Assembly: GCA_003586115.2 (NCBI GenBank)
Contig: QVOM02000053.1
Coordinates: 2,904,392 to 2,968,391 of the forward strand
DNA from: Salvator merianae
Taxonomy: Eukaryota > Chordata > Lepidosauria > Squamata > Teiidae
Length of the DNA stretch: 64,000 bases
Reading direction: 5' to 3'
Positions 40,061 to 50,560 of the stretch are shown in pieces; the first letter of the stretch is position 1; every line of letters starts with the position of its first letter. Below the pieces are notes generated by a model. That model was not told the origin of the DNA, made no database searches, and saw only the letters and a program-made list of their open reading frames with translations. Made by a program: the position numbers and the translations under genes.

Positions 40061-40195
40061 TACAGTGGCTGTTAATGGTGTAAATATTTACACTTTGGAT
40101 CCTTAGTGTGTGGGATTTCCCCACACCCCAATATTCGTGTACTACTTTCTCACCACCACCACTCACACCGAAATCATCTTTAGACTTTAGTCATC

Positions 40196-40318
40196 TTTCT
40201 GCACTGGGTCTTATTCCAGATTATATCCCAGAACAGGGACCTGCTGTAATTTGCACCAGCATGCGGACAGCAAGCCCCTATTCCAGGATATAATCCAAAA
40301 TAAGGCCCAGTGCAGAAA
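40196..40318. mobile_element. Palindromic element, family C, full copy
   Basis: tttctgcactgggtcttatt at the left is mirrored by aataaggcccagtgcagaaa at the right. The inside is also mirrored (ccagattatatccc / ggatataatcc). About 123 bases and non-coding. Partial copies are at 24609, 39769 and 50171. Confidence 0.75.
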
Positions 40319-40837
40319 CAGAATTTGACCCAACCTATAGATTCAGCTCTGGGTCAGCGCTGACCAAGAAGGTATGAAGTTCCTTCTCCTGAGATAGTTC
40401 ACACCCGCTGACACATTTGTAAAAAAACAAAATAATTGTTTATTTGATAACTAGTAGAAAACAAGATTTTCTTTTCTTTTCTTTTTTTGCAATAGGGCAC
40501 TTAAGGTATGGTTTCAAGAGGTTCACATACAGATTGGTTTCAGAGTACTGCTTGAAAGTTACAGAGGTGTTTAAAAGTGGAACAGTTTCAGATCGCATGC
40601 AGCACGTAAAAGTTCACGATCACAACTAAACCCCTGGTCCCAGGAGTTTCTTCCATATAATGCAATTTGCTTCCTGACACCCCCCCCCCCGCCATGCCAG
40701 AGGGCATTCAGTGCTTAGTATATAAGTCCTGAATTTTCAAGCTTGACTTCATTACAGGGAACCCTGGTATTTTCTGCAAAGGAAAGTGGGACCAAAAGGC
40801 TTTTAGGAACCAAGGGGGAGTGAAACTCAGATATGTC

Positions 40838-40843
40838 TTTATT
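40838..40843 (-). terminator. TMEM30B: Candidate poly(A) signal of TMEM30B
   Basis: Read on the minus strand, AATAAA lies about 420 bases after the TMEM30B stop. It is the nearest such hexamer I saw downstream of the gene. Inference only. Confidence 0.35.
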
Positions 40844-41265
40844 ACCCTTATTCTTTCCTTCATCTTTTTGTCACAAGAAAGATCTATAAATCATCACGAG
40901 TATGTATCAGCTCCTTTTGATTCCTCTGAATTCCATACTGGCAGGTCACATATTGGCAGAGAAGCCAAAGAGAAGAGTTTTTTCGGTATTTTGACAACAA
41001 TATTGTGCATCAGATGGGTTAAGCCACGTTCCCAATCAGACAATCCCTGCAGGCAACACAAAAAGCTAGAGGTGCTGCGGTTGGCTATTGATGACCGAAC
41101 CATCTTTCTGGACTACACCATGGTGACTGGAGAAAGTGAAACGCAACTTCTCACACCCCGGTTCAGTTAATGGCCACCAAGCCAACACCACGGCTGCAAA
41201 GAGTCTGTTTCTTTCAAGTTGCCAACTGAGTTCTTCATGCCGATGCCCAATCTGGCGACTGCCTG

Positions 41266-42423
41266 TCAATCTTCTTCATTCTGCCGGCGGTATTTGAAAT
41301 ACACGACCATCATGACGACGCCCGTGAGAACGCAAGCGGAACCGAAGACGAGATAAGCGATGCCCAAGAAGAGGTTCTTGCCGCCCGTCCAGGAGAGCGT
41401 GCTGAAGATGACTTTCTTGGTGCCGTGGAAAGAGAGGACCGGATAGTTGTAGGTGATGTTGAGGTAGTAGGTGCCCTTCAACAGCCCGACCGAGAAATTC
41501 CCCTGGTGGACCCGGGAATAGAGCTTGCGGAAGGTGGGCAGGGCCGCGATGCGCATCCACACGATGAAGGCCTCGTTGACGAAGCCCGTGTTGTTGGGGT
41601 CGCCCCCGCTAAGGTTGTACACGGGGTAGGGCCAATTGGGGGGCTTGGCGGTGCCCTTGAAGGCCTCCGCCAGGCTCCCGTTGACGGGCTCCGGGTTGCG
41701 GAACTTCACGTTGGTGTCCGTCCACCAGGAGATGCCCCTCTTGTCCAGCTGCACCGCCTCCAGGGAGCCCCCGCGGACCCGGTAGAGCTCGAAGGAGTCG
41801 TTGAAGAGGCTGTTGGCGATGGAGCCGCAGGGCGCGATGGGCAGCCTGGCCCTGCCCACCGTCTGGTACTGGTACGGCTGGCACTCCGACGCCGGGTTCC
41901 AGAGGGCCCAGGTGTTGCCGCTGAGCTGCAGGTTGTCCCGGGAGACGCTGTAGCGCCGGTTGTTCTGGTAGTAACTGGAGAGCTGGTAGTAGAGGCAGAC
42001 GGGCGCCGGGAAGTCCTCGGTCAGGGCGAAGGAGAGCCCGCAGGTGCAGGGCGCGTGCAGGGGGCTGCTGCTGAGGTTGGCGCACCGCGAGCAGTTGTTG
42101 CCCGGCAGGCCCGTGTAGTCCAGCTCCAGCTCGCGGATCTCCTCGGAGGAGAAGTAGAGGCCGAGCCCCAGCGCCACGAAGGCCAGGCCCAGGCAGAAGA
42201 AGAGCGGCAGCACCGTGCCCGCCGACAGCAGCGGCTGCCAGGCCGGCAGGCGCTGCTGCGTGAACGCCGTGTTGTCCGGCCGGTTGGGAGCCGCCGCGCG
42301 CTCGCCGGCGCTCGGGGAGGAGGCGCCCGCCGCCGGCAGGCTGCCGGGGGGCAGGCGGCGGCCGCCGCCGCGGCGACGCCCCTGGCTGCCGCCGCTGCCC
42401 AAGTCGTACGAGCCCGACGCCAT
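41266..42423 (-). CDS. TMEM30B: TMEM30B (CDC50B), P4-ATPase flippase beta subunit
   Basis: CDC50 proteins pair with P4-ATPase phospholipid flippases, help them leave the ER and support lipid transport. This single-exon ORF encodes 385 aa. It has the family opening [17 protein letters not shown] (48-64), TM1 at about 68-90, a large lumenal domain and TM2 at about 353-376, ending in a short acidic tail. Family motifs include [52 protein letters not shown] and GGKN.FLGIAY. Paired cysteines and about eight N-x-S/T sites lie in the lumenal part. Being intronless fits TMEM30B rather than TMEM30A. The start is the ATG at 42423 (context CCCCATGG). The frame stays open further upstream but with no earlier ATG nearby. 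The N-terminus before the conserved block is about 35 residues longer than human TMEM30B as I recall it. Confidence 0.95.
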   Translation of the reverse strand: MASGSYDLGSGGSQGRRRGGGRRLPPGSLPAAGASSPSAGERAAAPNRPDNTAFTQQRLPAWQPLLSAGTVLPLFFCLGLAFVALGLGLYFSSEEIRELELDYTGLPGNNCSRCANLSSSPLHAPCTCGLSFALTEDFPAPVCLYYQLSSYYQNNRRYSVSRDNLQLSGNTWALWNPASECQPYQYQTVGRARLPIAPCGSIANSLFNDSFELYRVRGGSLEAVQLDKRGISWWTDTNVKFRNPEPVNGSLAEAFKGTAKPPNWPYPVYNLSGGDPNNTGFVNEAFIVWMRIAALPTFRKLYSRVHQGNFSVGLLKGTYYLNITYNYPVLSFHGTKKVIFSTLSWTGGKNLFLGIAYLVFGSACVLTGVVMMVVYFKYRRQNEED

Positions 42424-42900
42424 GGGGACGGGCGGCACGGTGGGCGCTTGGCCCTGCCGGCTCGCTTCTTACTCACCACCTGCGCCTGCCACTACCTGGC
42501 GGGGAGGGGTCGGTCGGCGGGAGGGGGCGCGCTCGCAGTAAGCAGCAGGTGAGCGCCAACTCTAGTCTAAGACACGCCCGGAAGGTGCGCCGCGGCGGCG
42601 CGCACGAGCGGGAGGGGGGCCACAGGAGGAGCCCCGCCCCGCCCTCTCTTCCCCATTCTGATCATCCCGTTGGCTCCTGGCCCTGCCCTGCCCACAGCCT
42701 ACCTGAGCCCAGGTGGGCGCCGCCCCGCGTCGAGGTGAACTGGCGGGCGGGCGGCACACTGCGGGAGCGGCGGTGGGCGGAGCCGGAGCTCAGGTGAAGG
42801 GCATGTCCCGGCCTCACCTGTCCTCTGTCGAAGCGCAGCGTCGTGGCGGCCTCGGGGCTCTGTTTTGTTCCCCACGCTGGGGTCTGCTGCGCCGTTCGCC
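41480..42900 (-). promoter_or_regulatory. TMEM30B: CpG island and promoter region of TMEM30B
   Basis: CpG-dense DNA covers the 5' half of TMEM30B and continues about 450 bases upstream of its ATG. A double GC-box-like tract (ccccgccccgccc, 42632-42643) and other G+C boxes lie in the upstream part, with no TATA box. This is typical of a broad housekeeping-type vertebrate promoter. Surrounding DNA is A+T-rich, so the boundary is sharp. Confidence 0.7.
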
Positions 42901-43246
42901 GTAGACGCTGAGCTTCCCGCCACGCAAGCAGGCCGATTTAATACATACACATACACCTATTCTGTAAAACCACAGTCAAGAAAGTTGAAAATCCTGCGAG
43001 CAAACGCAGCAGACGAAGGAATCCCGCCCTTCCAGTTCGATTGACTGTGAAAAGCAAAGGTGGTCTCTTTGAGCTCACCTGACTCTTTCTGACCTTTGGA
43101 CGTTTCCTGTTTTTAACTCTTACTGTTTTTAAGCAGGAAGAGAAAGTCCAGCATGATTTACCGATTAGCCTGCTTGGTGGGAACTGAGCAGGGTACGGGC
43201 TTAGCAAACACGATCCTTCAAATAAAAGTTAAAGACTTGTTTAACC

Positions 43247-43459
43247 ATGCAAGGCTTTGCTTCCCCGGGTGCCATTCCGAACTGTGCTGTTCATAATTGG
43301 TCACCTGAGAACTTTCACCGGAAGGTAGAAATTAAAATAGCAAAACTGATGAAGGAAGATTCCTCTTGCTCTCTATTGTTCTCTGAAGAACATCAAGCAA
43401 TCAAACCAAACTTTGAACGTTTTTTTGAGAAGTTAAAAGTTCAGTTAGAACAGATTTGA
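43247..43459 (+). CDS. Unrecognised 70-codon ORF upstream of TMEM30B
   Basis: ATG to TGA, 70 residues, lysine/glutamate-rich with a possible short C-terminal helix (FERFFEKLKVQLEQI). Its composition is more protein-like than most chance ORFs nearby. I see no family match, no clear promoter and no flanking splice pattern. It could be a chance ORF or a relic of a domesticated element. Confidence 0.15.
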   Translation: MQGFASPGAIPNCAVHNWSPENFHRKVEIKIAKLMKEDSSCSLLFSEEHQAIKPNFERFFEKLKVQLEQI

Positions 43460-44261
43460 AGCTCTTGTGGTCTGGTGCAAACCGAACCAAACCAAACCAA
43501 ACCAGAAAAGCATGTCCCTGTAGATCTCTAGGCAGATTTGATGTTCGTGGCTCACGGAGGAAGGGTAAGTCATAAAAAGGACTGGAGGAAAGAAATCAAA
43601 GCCACACCACATCAAGCAGGGATTAATCCAAAGCCAGATTGCTTTGTTTGGAATGAGGTTAGTGGAGACTGAACTGGTTTCATGATGTTCAGATACTGAG
43701 CACTGGGGAAAGAGGAGATGAACACTGTGACAGATATCTCAAAGCTGCTTCTGAAAAGGCTTTTACAGAGTCTAGATTGTCTCTGGGCCGCTTCTAAATA
43801 CACTCCATTCAGAAACAACTGCAGGTTGTTTGCATAGTTACTATCTTGGAAGAGGTATTTAACTCACCCTTTGGCTAATTGCAGAGCAAGTGTACGTGTC
43901 TGTTTATCTGCATGCGCATGCCTACAGGTTTGTGTCCAACAAGACCAAACCCTATCTAGCCATTCATCAGGTGTGCGTTCTTGGACCGTGTTACCTAAAT
44001 GCCAGAGGCTATCAGTAACGTCCAATTTTAAAGGGTATAACCTACACTGACCATTGCCTTGCAGAAATCTAATAGCAGAGGTTGCTAAACTTTGTCATTC
44101 CTGAGGGTCATGTTGCCACTAGCAGCAAGAATCTGCTGTAGGAATTAATATATGGCTAAACATTGGTTTAATTCCTCTTTAGTGGGAAACCCATGCCAGC
44201 TGGTCACTGCTGCTGAGCCTCACAGGACGTAATAGATTGGCAGGATAGAATAGATTATACT

Positions 44262-44385
44262 GTGAACATAAGAACGTAAGAGGAGCCTTGCTGGATGAGG
44301 CCATAGCCCATCTAGTCCAGCATCCTGTCTCACACAGTGGTCCACCAATGGCTTCTGGGCATCTCAAGCAGAAGACAAAGGTTGG
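44262..44385 (+). mobile_element. Dispersed 'catctagtccagcatcctgt' repeat
   Basis: gaacataagaacgtaagagg, then agccttgctggatgaggcca and the shared catctagtccagcatcctgt, followed by cttctgggcatctcaagcag. Confidence 0.65.
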
Positions 44386-45238
44386 AGACCAAAGTCCTGG
44401 TATTCAAACATCGTGTAAAAATGCTTGTAACAAGTGCTTTGGGGGGTCTGGAATGGATTAATCCAATTAACATTCCTTCCTATGAGGAAAACTGATACAG
44501 TATATGAACAAATTGGTTTGCGAACTGTCTTCTGGAAGAAATCGTTTGCGAACCAAGGTTCCACTGTATTGTACTAACTGTGTTACATGGAGATAAAATG
44601 CATTTGTAATTAGTGTAAGTTCATAAATGACCTTGTTTTCTTTCATTTACATCCCACCTTTCTGTCCTTGTAGCTTCATGGTCTCTGTGCCTTTTTTTTT
44701 TTTGCCTTTCATCACAAAACTCAGCATGACATATTGGCAATTTCCAGTCCATCTTCCATCCAAGGCTTGCAAGATCAGATGTGATCAGATTTAGAAGAAG
44801 TTACATTTTTCTTGTCACCCTCCTCCGATTCAGTCACAACACTTAATACAATTATTTTCAGACCTTAATTTTTGTTTCCCTGCTGCACACTGCTTTTCCA
44901 GTGTTCTTGGCTTTTCTTGTCTCTCTCTCTCTCTGAAAAGAGACAGTTATATTTAGTAGTGGTATTGAGAAATTATCTTGCTCTGTTGACATTTTTACTC
45001 TGCAAAGCTGAAAGGAACAGTTGTTCGCTTTGAGCAATTTAGCAAGGCCTGGAAAGCACCCTGGCAGCCCCATTTCACTCTGGAAGGTTTTAAAAACAAA
45101 AAATATAAAGCACAGCAGAATCAAAAAGGGGAACTTTTCCAAAAAGATACTGTGCTAAGAAGCCATGTGGCTGAGGAGAAACAAAGCAACGACGAAAGCT
45201 GAGAACCAGACACCGCAGAGGTTTATAATGCTTCACAC

Positions 45239-45954
45239 CAGTGATCCCCAATCTTTTTTTTTTTTAATTTGCATACCCCTTGGCAGCCCATTTCCATAAA
45301 TTGTACCCTTCACATGCGTTGCTGTCACTTAAAATGTATATCTTGTTTACCTCTGGTACTCAAATGTACTCGATTATATACTTTATGCCACAGCACTCCT
45401 AATGACCAGACACTGGAAAGACGCAAGTAACTGAATCTTACGGAGATGGTGTGATATCCTTTGGGATCTACTAATCAATGAATTGATAACTGCTAAGAGG
45501 ATTGTACCAACCCAAAATGAAGCAACAAAATTCACCTTGGAAAGTTGGATTCCTGTGTGCCTGTGTGTTATAGCTGGGGTTTTTCATTCTGTATCCCAGT
45601 TGTTGTCTTTGGATTTACTGCTTGGATTCAGTTAAATACACTGTAGAGCACAAGCTCAAAATAACCAGAACAACCTGAATTTTAAGGGGAGGGACAGGGA
45701 TTATCTATATCATAGTTGATGTAATTGTTTATGTTTTTCTTTCTGTTTTATGTATATTTGTCCTACGCTGTGTGACATTGTAGTTATGTTTTTTTTGTCT
45801 ATTTTATTCATGTTTTGTTTGTGGTTAATAAAATAAAATAAAATATGAAAAAGAAATTTATATGTTGTAACTGTGAGTGTCTTTTTGCACCATTATTCAA
45901 TATCTTTGCATACCCCTAAATGTCCTTTTTCGTACCCCAGGTTGGGAATCACTG
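45239..45954. mobile_element. hAT-like element, about 716 bases
   Basis: Left end cagtgatccccaatc and right end gttgggaatcactg are inverse, with 'gcatacccc' words inside both ends. Flanking octamers agree only partly (cttcacac / ctgtacag). No intact transposase ORF. Confidence 0.5.
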
Positions 45955-47329
45955 CTGTACAGGATATGGAGAAAGTGGCATTTGTCTTACCTATAGGAAG
46001 AAGGTTTTTTTATTTTTCCCCACAAGGCTAAGGATGTGATCGAACTGCTCAAGATTTACAGTGCCAAATGGATCTGAGCAGCATTTCAAATTTTTATGGT
46101 ACATTAGCAGAACCACATATTTTAGCTCCCACCTTCTATTTGTTTTCATTGACCCTTACGAAATAACAATGGACTTTCTAGAAGGTTCCATTCACTACCC
46201 CACCAGTGATTCTTCTACCTGGAAGGTGTTGCAATACCCCAGTGGCTTGGCGTTGGTGTCCTTGTCACCGGGCAAAATCGAGGCACTAGCTCATAGCTCA
46301 TGCAATATTAAGATGTAACTTCTAGGTTGACTGCACAGCTAATTTAAGCTCTCTAGTACTGAGGGATTTCCAAGGTTGACTTCTACGTAACACTCCTCCT
46401 CACGGATAAATATTCAACTATTTCTTACAGTGTTGTGAAATTTTGCCACATTGCCATCAGAATTCACATGCTATGGTTCCTTCCTGGGTTTAAATTTAGG
46501 AATTGAAATATTGCGCTGTGTTGGCTTTCTATTTATATTTTCTTTCCTGCTTTTATTTTTATGTTCCATGACGATCTGGTCTGTGACCCTAATGCGTTCA
46601 GTTCATTTGTTCTGCTTACACTGTTGCAAACTGGCATCAACTCAGGACCTCGAATGATGGAAGATAAGGGACAGAGAAGAGGACTTCCTTCAGACCACAG
46701 AATTCTAAACTGTGTGATTTTTGACCTGAAAATGAATTAGAAGTGGGGTAGGAACACTAGCTATCCAATGCTATCCTCCCCAGGCTGCTTTTGAACCCAC
46801 TCACCCCTTTTTAATGCGTGTGGATGCAGCCATTGTAGAGAGACAGAACAGGTCTCTTCTGGCTGGCTTCCGTTGAAGGACCCATTCTTCTGGCCGTTTC
46901 TCCACTTCAGCAAGGGACAGGCAGGAAGGGAGGCGCCAGGTGAAAACGTCATGTTTGCCTCAGGACTGAGCACCTACGTGACTCCATTTTGGAACATGGA
47001 GGAACTTGATAAATGAGGCATTTTCACCGAGCACAGTCACAGCCTTAATGGAGATGAAAGGCATCCCTTCAGTCAGGAGCAATCTAGTCTCTGTCTCCTC
47101 TCTCCTTCTAAAACAGTTTTGTTCAGCACCGCCAACACACATCAGGCGGCAGTGAAATGGACTTGCAGCATTCACGAAAGAGAAACTGCCTTACTGTGGT
47201 TGCCTAACAGCAAACAGATTATACAATGCCCATTTGTCCCTCCTGTATGACAGTTTGCACAGCATGACCTTGCTCTTATATGGTTAGCAAAGGGAGACTT
47301 CCCTCATTCAGTGCAATCCTGGAAATTCA

Positions 47330-47610
47330 CAGTAGCCTAATGGTAATTCAAGCAGCCTAGAAAGCAGAGGGTTGCCGGTTTGATCCCCAGGCTCTCCCCA
47401 GAAGTAGGCAATGGCAAACCGCTTCTGTGACTCTGCCAAGAAAAACTGCATAGAGGTGTCCATGGAGTCTGGGAGGGGTTGTAGTCTAATATAAGAGGCA
47501 ATGGCAAACCACTTCTGTATCTCTGCCAAGAAAACTTCATAGGAGTGCCCATGGAGGTGCCCATACAGTCAACCAGGAATCTTAAACACTTAGTGGTACT
47601 CAACAACAAC
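47330..47610 (+). mobile_element. tRNA-derived SINE with internal duplication
   Basis: A tRNA-like head with a B-box-type ggtttgatcc is followed by a body in which 'ggcaatggcaaacc.cttctgt..ctctgccaagaaaa' occurs twice (about 47408 and 47500). It ends in acaacaacaac. The head recurs inverted at 39985-40040 and 32340-32395. Confidence 0.65.
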
Positions 47611-48295
47611 AACTTGAGAGACTGCTGTTATACTAGAGGTACTTGACTCCTTTTTTCATACAACCTGGATAGTAATTTAGCTTCATTTTGACCACCAGGA
47701 GGCAGTGCATGACTGGTTGGAGTTGTGAACCTCCAGGGCCACTGTGACTCAAGAGCTACGCAGTTAACCAGCATGTAGTGCGCTAGGCTACAAGTTCAAA
47801 TCCCAGTGAAAGGAAAAACAACCAAATAGTTTAATGTGGGCTGCTTGAACCTCATGGGTCCCAATAAGGACAAGACCGGTCTTGACTGCCTCCCGATGGC
47901 CAAAACAAAGTTTAGAGAAGATTTGCAGGTGGGACCATTCACACACCACTGGGAAACACAACATCTTGTGTTGCTTTAAAGAAAGGAAAGAACCATAACA
48001 GAAGAAAGGGGTTTGCTGTGGTTTTAGCAGAGGTGTGCGGAACAGTCCAAATTTGGATTATTTTGACTCAGAATGGGTGGCTTTGGGATTCCCGAGGGCA
48101 ATTCTGCATTGGCCAGTATTCCGGACCAGTATGCTGGTGTGGTCTAAGGGAAACCCCGCCCCCAGGGGGTGGAGTCTAAGGGGCAGGACCACCTTTTTGG
48201 ATGCTACATTGACCTCTGCTTTCGGCGCTTTCTCCGAGGGTCAGCAAAGTGCAAACCAAACCCATCTCTGCTCACGAAAGAGTTAATGGCTCTAC

Positions 48296-48302
48296 TATAA
48301 AA
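48296..48302 (+). promoter_or_regulatory. TATA box, probable promoter of the RIPK2-like gene
   Basis: TATAAAA lies about 150-180 bases upstream of a strong splice donor (CAG|GTAAGT at 48473/48474). It is on the strand of the RIPK2-like gene and has no ORF of its own. A transcription start near 48326 is predicted. An NF-kB-like ggggaatttc (one mismatch to consensus) and an AP-1-like tgactcat (48371-48378) lie just downstream. Inference; there is no transcript evidence. Confidence 0.4.
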
Positions 48303-48325
48303 TGCCTGGGGGAATTTCTGAGACA

Positions 48326-48473
48326 CGGCTAGCAACCAATAAAGAAGGAGGAAACATTTGGTCACTCAGCTGACTCATAATCATGCAAGCACAAGACTGC
48401 ACTGCAAATCTTTTTAGGCAGAGATCTTCAGATCTCCAGACAGCACGGCCGTTCTATGCCTGCCTTCTTCCAG
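48326..48473 (+). other. Candidate non-coding first exon of the RIPK2-like gene
   Basis: The segment runs from the predicted start to a consensus donor. The matching acceptor would be the tttcag at 52829-52834, 23 bases before the RIPK2-like ATG. The existence of that acceptor just upstream of the start codon is what suggests an upstream 5'UTR exon. The start coordinate is approximate. Confidence 0.35.
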
Positions 48474-50170
48474 GTAAGTATCTAGACTTTAAGGCAAGTC
48501 TTCCCTCCCGGCTGTGTTCGGAAGTGGCATGAATTTCCAGTTGCTCCCCAAGCTAACGTGTCTTCAAAGCTCCGTCCTGGTTTTGCGTTCTGAGTGGTGT
48601 TTTGCTTCCTCTCAAGGAAAGGGTTTTCTAGCAAGAAGCATTTCCCAGAAGGAGCAACACTGCATTTTACTAATTAGCAGCTTAATGATTTTGCAGTTTT
48701 GGGAGATGCATCTGGTCCAAAAATGAGGGAGAAATTCCTCGAGTGCCCAAGAATGCCAGTTGATCAGAGCATGGGGAAAGTTTTACTCTGAAACAGCAAG
48801 TTCTTCTCCTTCTGACTGGGGACTAAGGCATTCTACCGTTTGCAAAAGAAAACCATGGAAATTAGATCACCACAAATGCTGTTAAACTGCATTCCTATAC
48901 ACGCTGATCAGGGAGAAAAAATTTGGTGAAGGTGACATGAGATTTATTTTTGGTTGGATATAATAACATTGTTATTGTTATGGACTTATTTATTACAAAC
49001 AATAGTCCACCAGTGTATCGAAGGAAGCAGAGTTAGACCTCTTTTCGTTTTTAAAAAATCCAGTTGCCTTGTTGCTCTCTTTAAGGAAGTCCAATGTTTG
49101 CAGGACGGTGGACATTTGAAAGTGAACCATTTATGCTTCCCATTTGCATTTCACACTATTTACTCAGCATAGTTACAAGGTGAAAACACAAGCTGGTTTG
49201 GTTTCCTAAACCATGTTTGGGTAGAAATGGGGTTTGAACTCTTGGACATGATAAGCTGCAAATTCTGTTTCAATCCTTTCATGAGAGGGGCTGCTGGTGA
49301 TTTTTGCTCTTGTGCAGTATTTCTAGATGTCTTAAGATGTTTGATGGTTTCGCCTGCTGCCAACTTGCCTTAGGTGTGAAGGATAGCTCCTTATTCGTTG
49401 GTCAGCTCTCAGAGATTATTTCTGCTTCTTCTAGCACAGTGAGTGTGTGCGGTTCTTTACAGATTATATGATTGTACAAAGGTAGATCTCTTCTCCAAGG
49501 TGCTTAAAATTTAAAATTCAGCCCGAGGGAAACTGCCGAGAAGAGACAGTAAGAAAGGATTAGATATTTTGGAGTTTCACACCTGAGTGAAGAGGAATAG
49601 TTCAAAACCCACTGGAAGTTGCATTTGAAGAGGGATTTTGAAGGAACCCGGAAAGGTGATGCTACAAAGATAACCTGGAAGGCAATGCTAAGCAAAAATA
49701 AGAGCAAAAAAAGAGAGAATGGAGGAGTTGGCCAAGAGATCAAGAAACTTTGGGATGGTGGAGTCTTGTAGAGCTATAGAAGTGAAAGTGATGAGTACCG
49801 ACGATGTCTTTAGAAGAATTAGAGGAAACAAGTATCAGTGAGGTCCAGGCAGAAGATCCAGGAGTGTATTTTGGATCAGGGAGAAGACAGAAAGCCACAG
49901 CACAGAGTCAAGACATCATCTGAACAGAACTGTAGGAGAGTTGGGTGCTTTTAGCAGCAGAATGCTGGGCAGATGCAAGAAAAAACACTGTGATGGAACA
50001 GAGGACCAGAAAGGAGGTGCTAGCAGGCCGGCTGAGCGGGGGCTGCGGCATGCGCTGATTCCACCTCCCCAGCCCAAGGAGACAAAAGAGGCTTTTCTCC
50101 AGCATCATCAAGGGCAAAGTAAGACGAGCTGGCTGAGAACTAATTAGGTGGCTCAAAGAGAAGCATAAAG

Positions 50171-50245
50171 AGCCCTTTCTGCATGGGGGCCTTATTCTGG
50201 ATTCTGTTCCGTAACAGGAGCATGCCATTCACAGGCTGATGCAGA
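50171..50245. mobile_element. Palindromic element, family C, left half
   Basis: agccctttctgcatgggggc then cttattctggattctgttcc, followed by the gcatgc..tgatgcag centre seen in other copies. Confidence 0.45.
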
Positions 50246-50339
50246 CTAGAGCAGGCCCAGCCTTAGGAGCCAGAATTGCCCATTGTTGTCTGGTAGGTCC
50301 CTTGAATGGCTTGCCTGAAAAACCGAAAGAAGAATTCCA

Positions 50340-50560
50340 TGCAGGTGGCATGCCTACGGGCCTGGACCATGAGTGGGGAAACCAAGATTAAAATCTCCTC
50401 CCAATCATGGGAGCTCATTGGGTGACCTTGGGGCAGTCCCTGCCTCTATCCTAGCTTCCCTCACCGGTTTGTTGCTCAGATACAACAGAGGGGAGAACAA
50501 GAGTGTCCATTGCCTCTACCTGTTTGGGGGAAAGGCAGGATAAACATGCAAAAAGTTTTA
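50340..50560 (+). mobile_element. MIR-like SINE with LINE-type tail
   Basis: The word gggtgaccttggggcagtcc, then a ttgttgctcaga segment, and finally 'ggaaaggcaggataaacatgc' follow the order of CORE-SINE-type elements. Confidence 0.5.

Larger units (their letters stand above)
37568..40830. other. P450-TMEM30B intergenic region
   Basis: No gene. It contains a fragment with the 'tagttcagcatcctgtctcac' theme (38560-38640), an L2/CR1 LINE 3' part on the minus strand (38755-39010), a tRNA-derived SINE on the minus strand (39925-40060), and a full family C palindromic element (40196-40318). Confidence 0.6.
42901..48295. other. Intergenic region between TMEM30B and the RIPK2-like gene
   Basis: Apart from the small ORF at 43247-43459 I see no gene. 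Repeats recognised: a 'catctagtccagcatcctgt' element (44262-44385), a hAT-like element (45239-45954) and a tRNA-derived SINE with an internal duplication (47330-47610). Confidence 0.55.

Noticed and set aside
41425..42552. Long plus-strand ORF (375 codons) opposite TMEM30B
   Set aside because: Antisense shadow of a G+C-rich coding sequence, with low-complexity composition and no family match.
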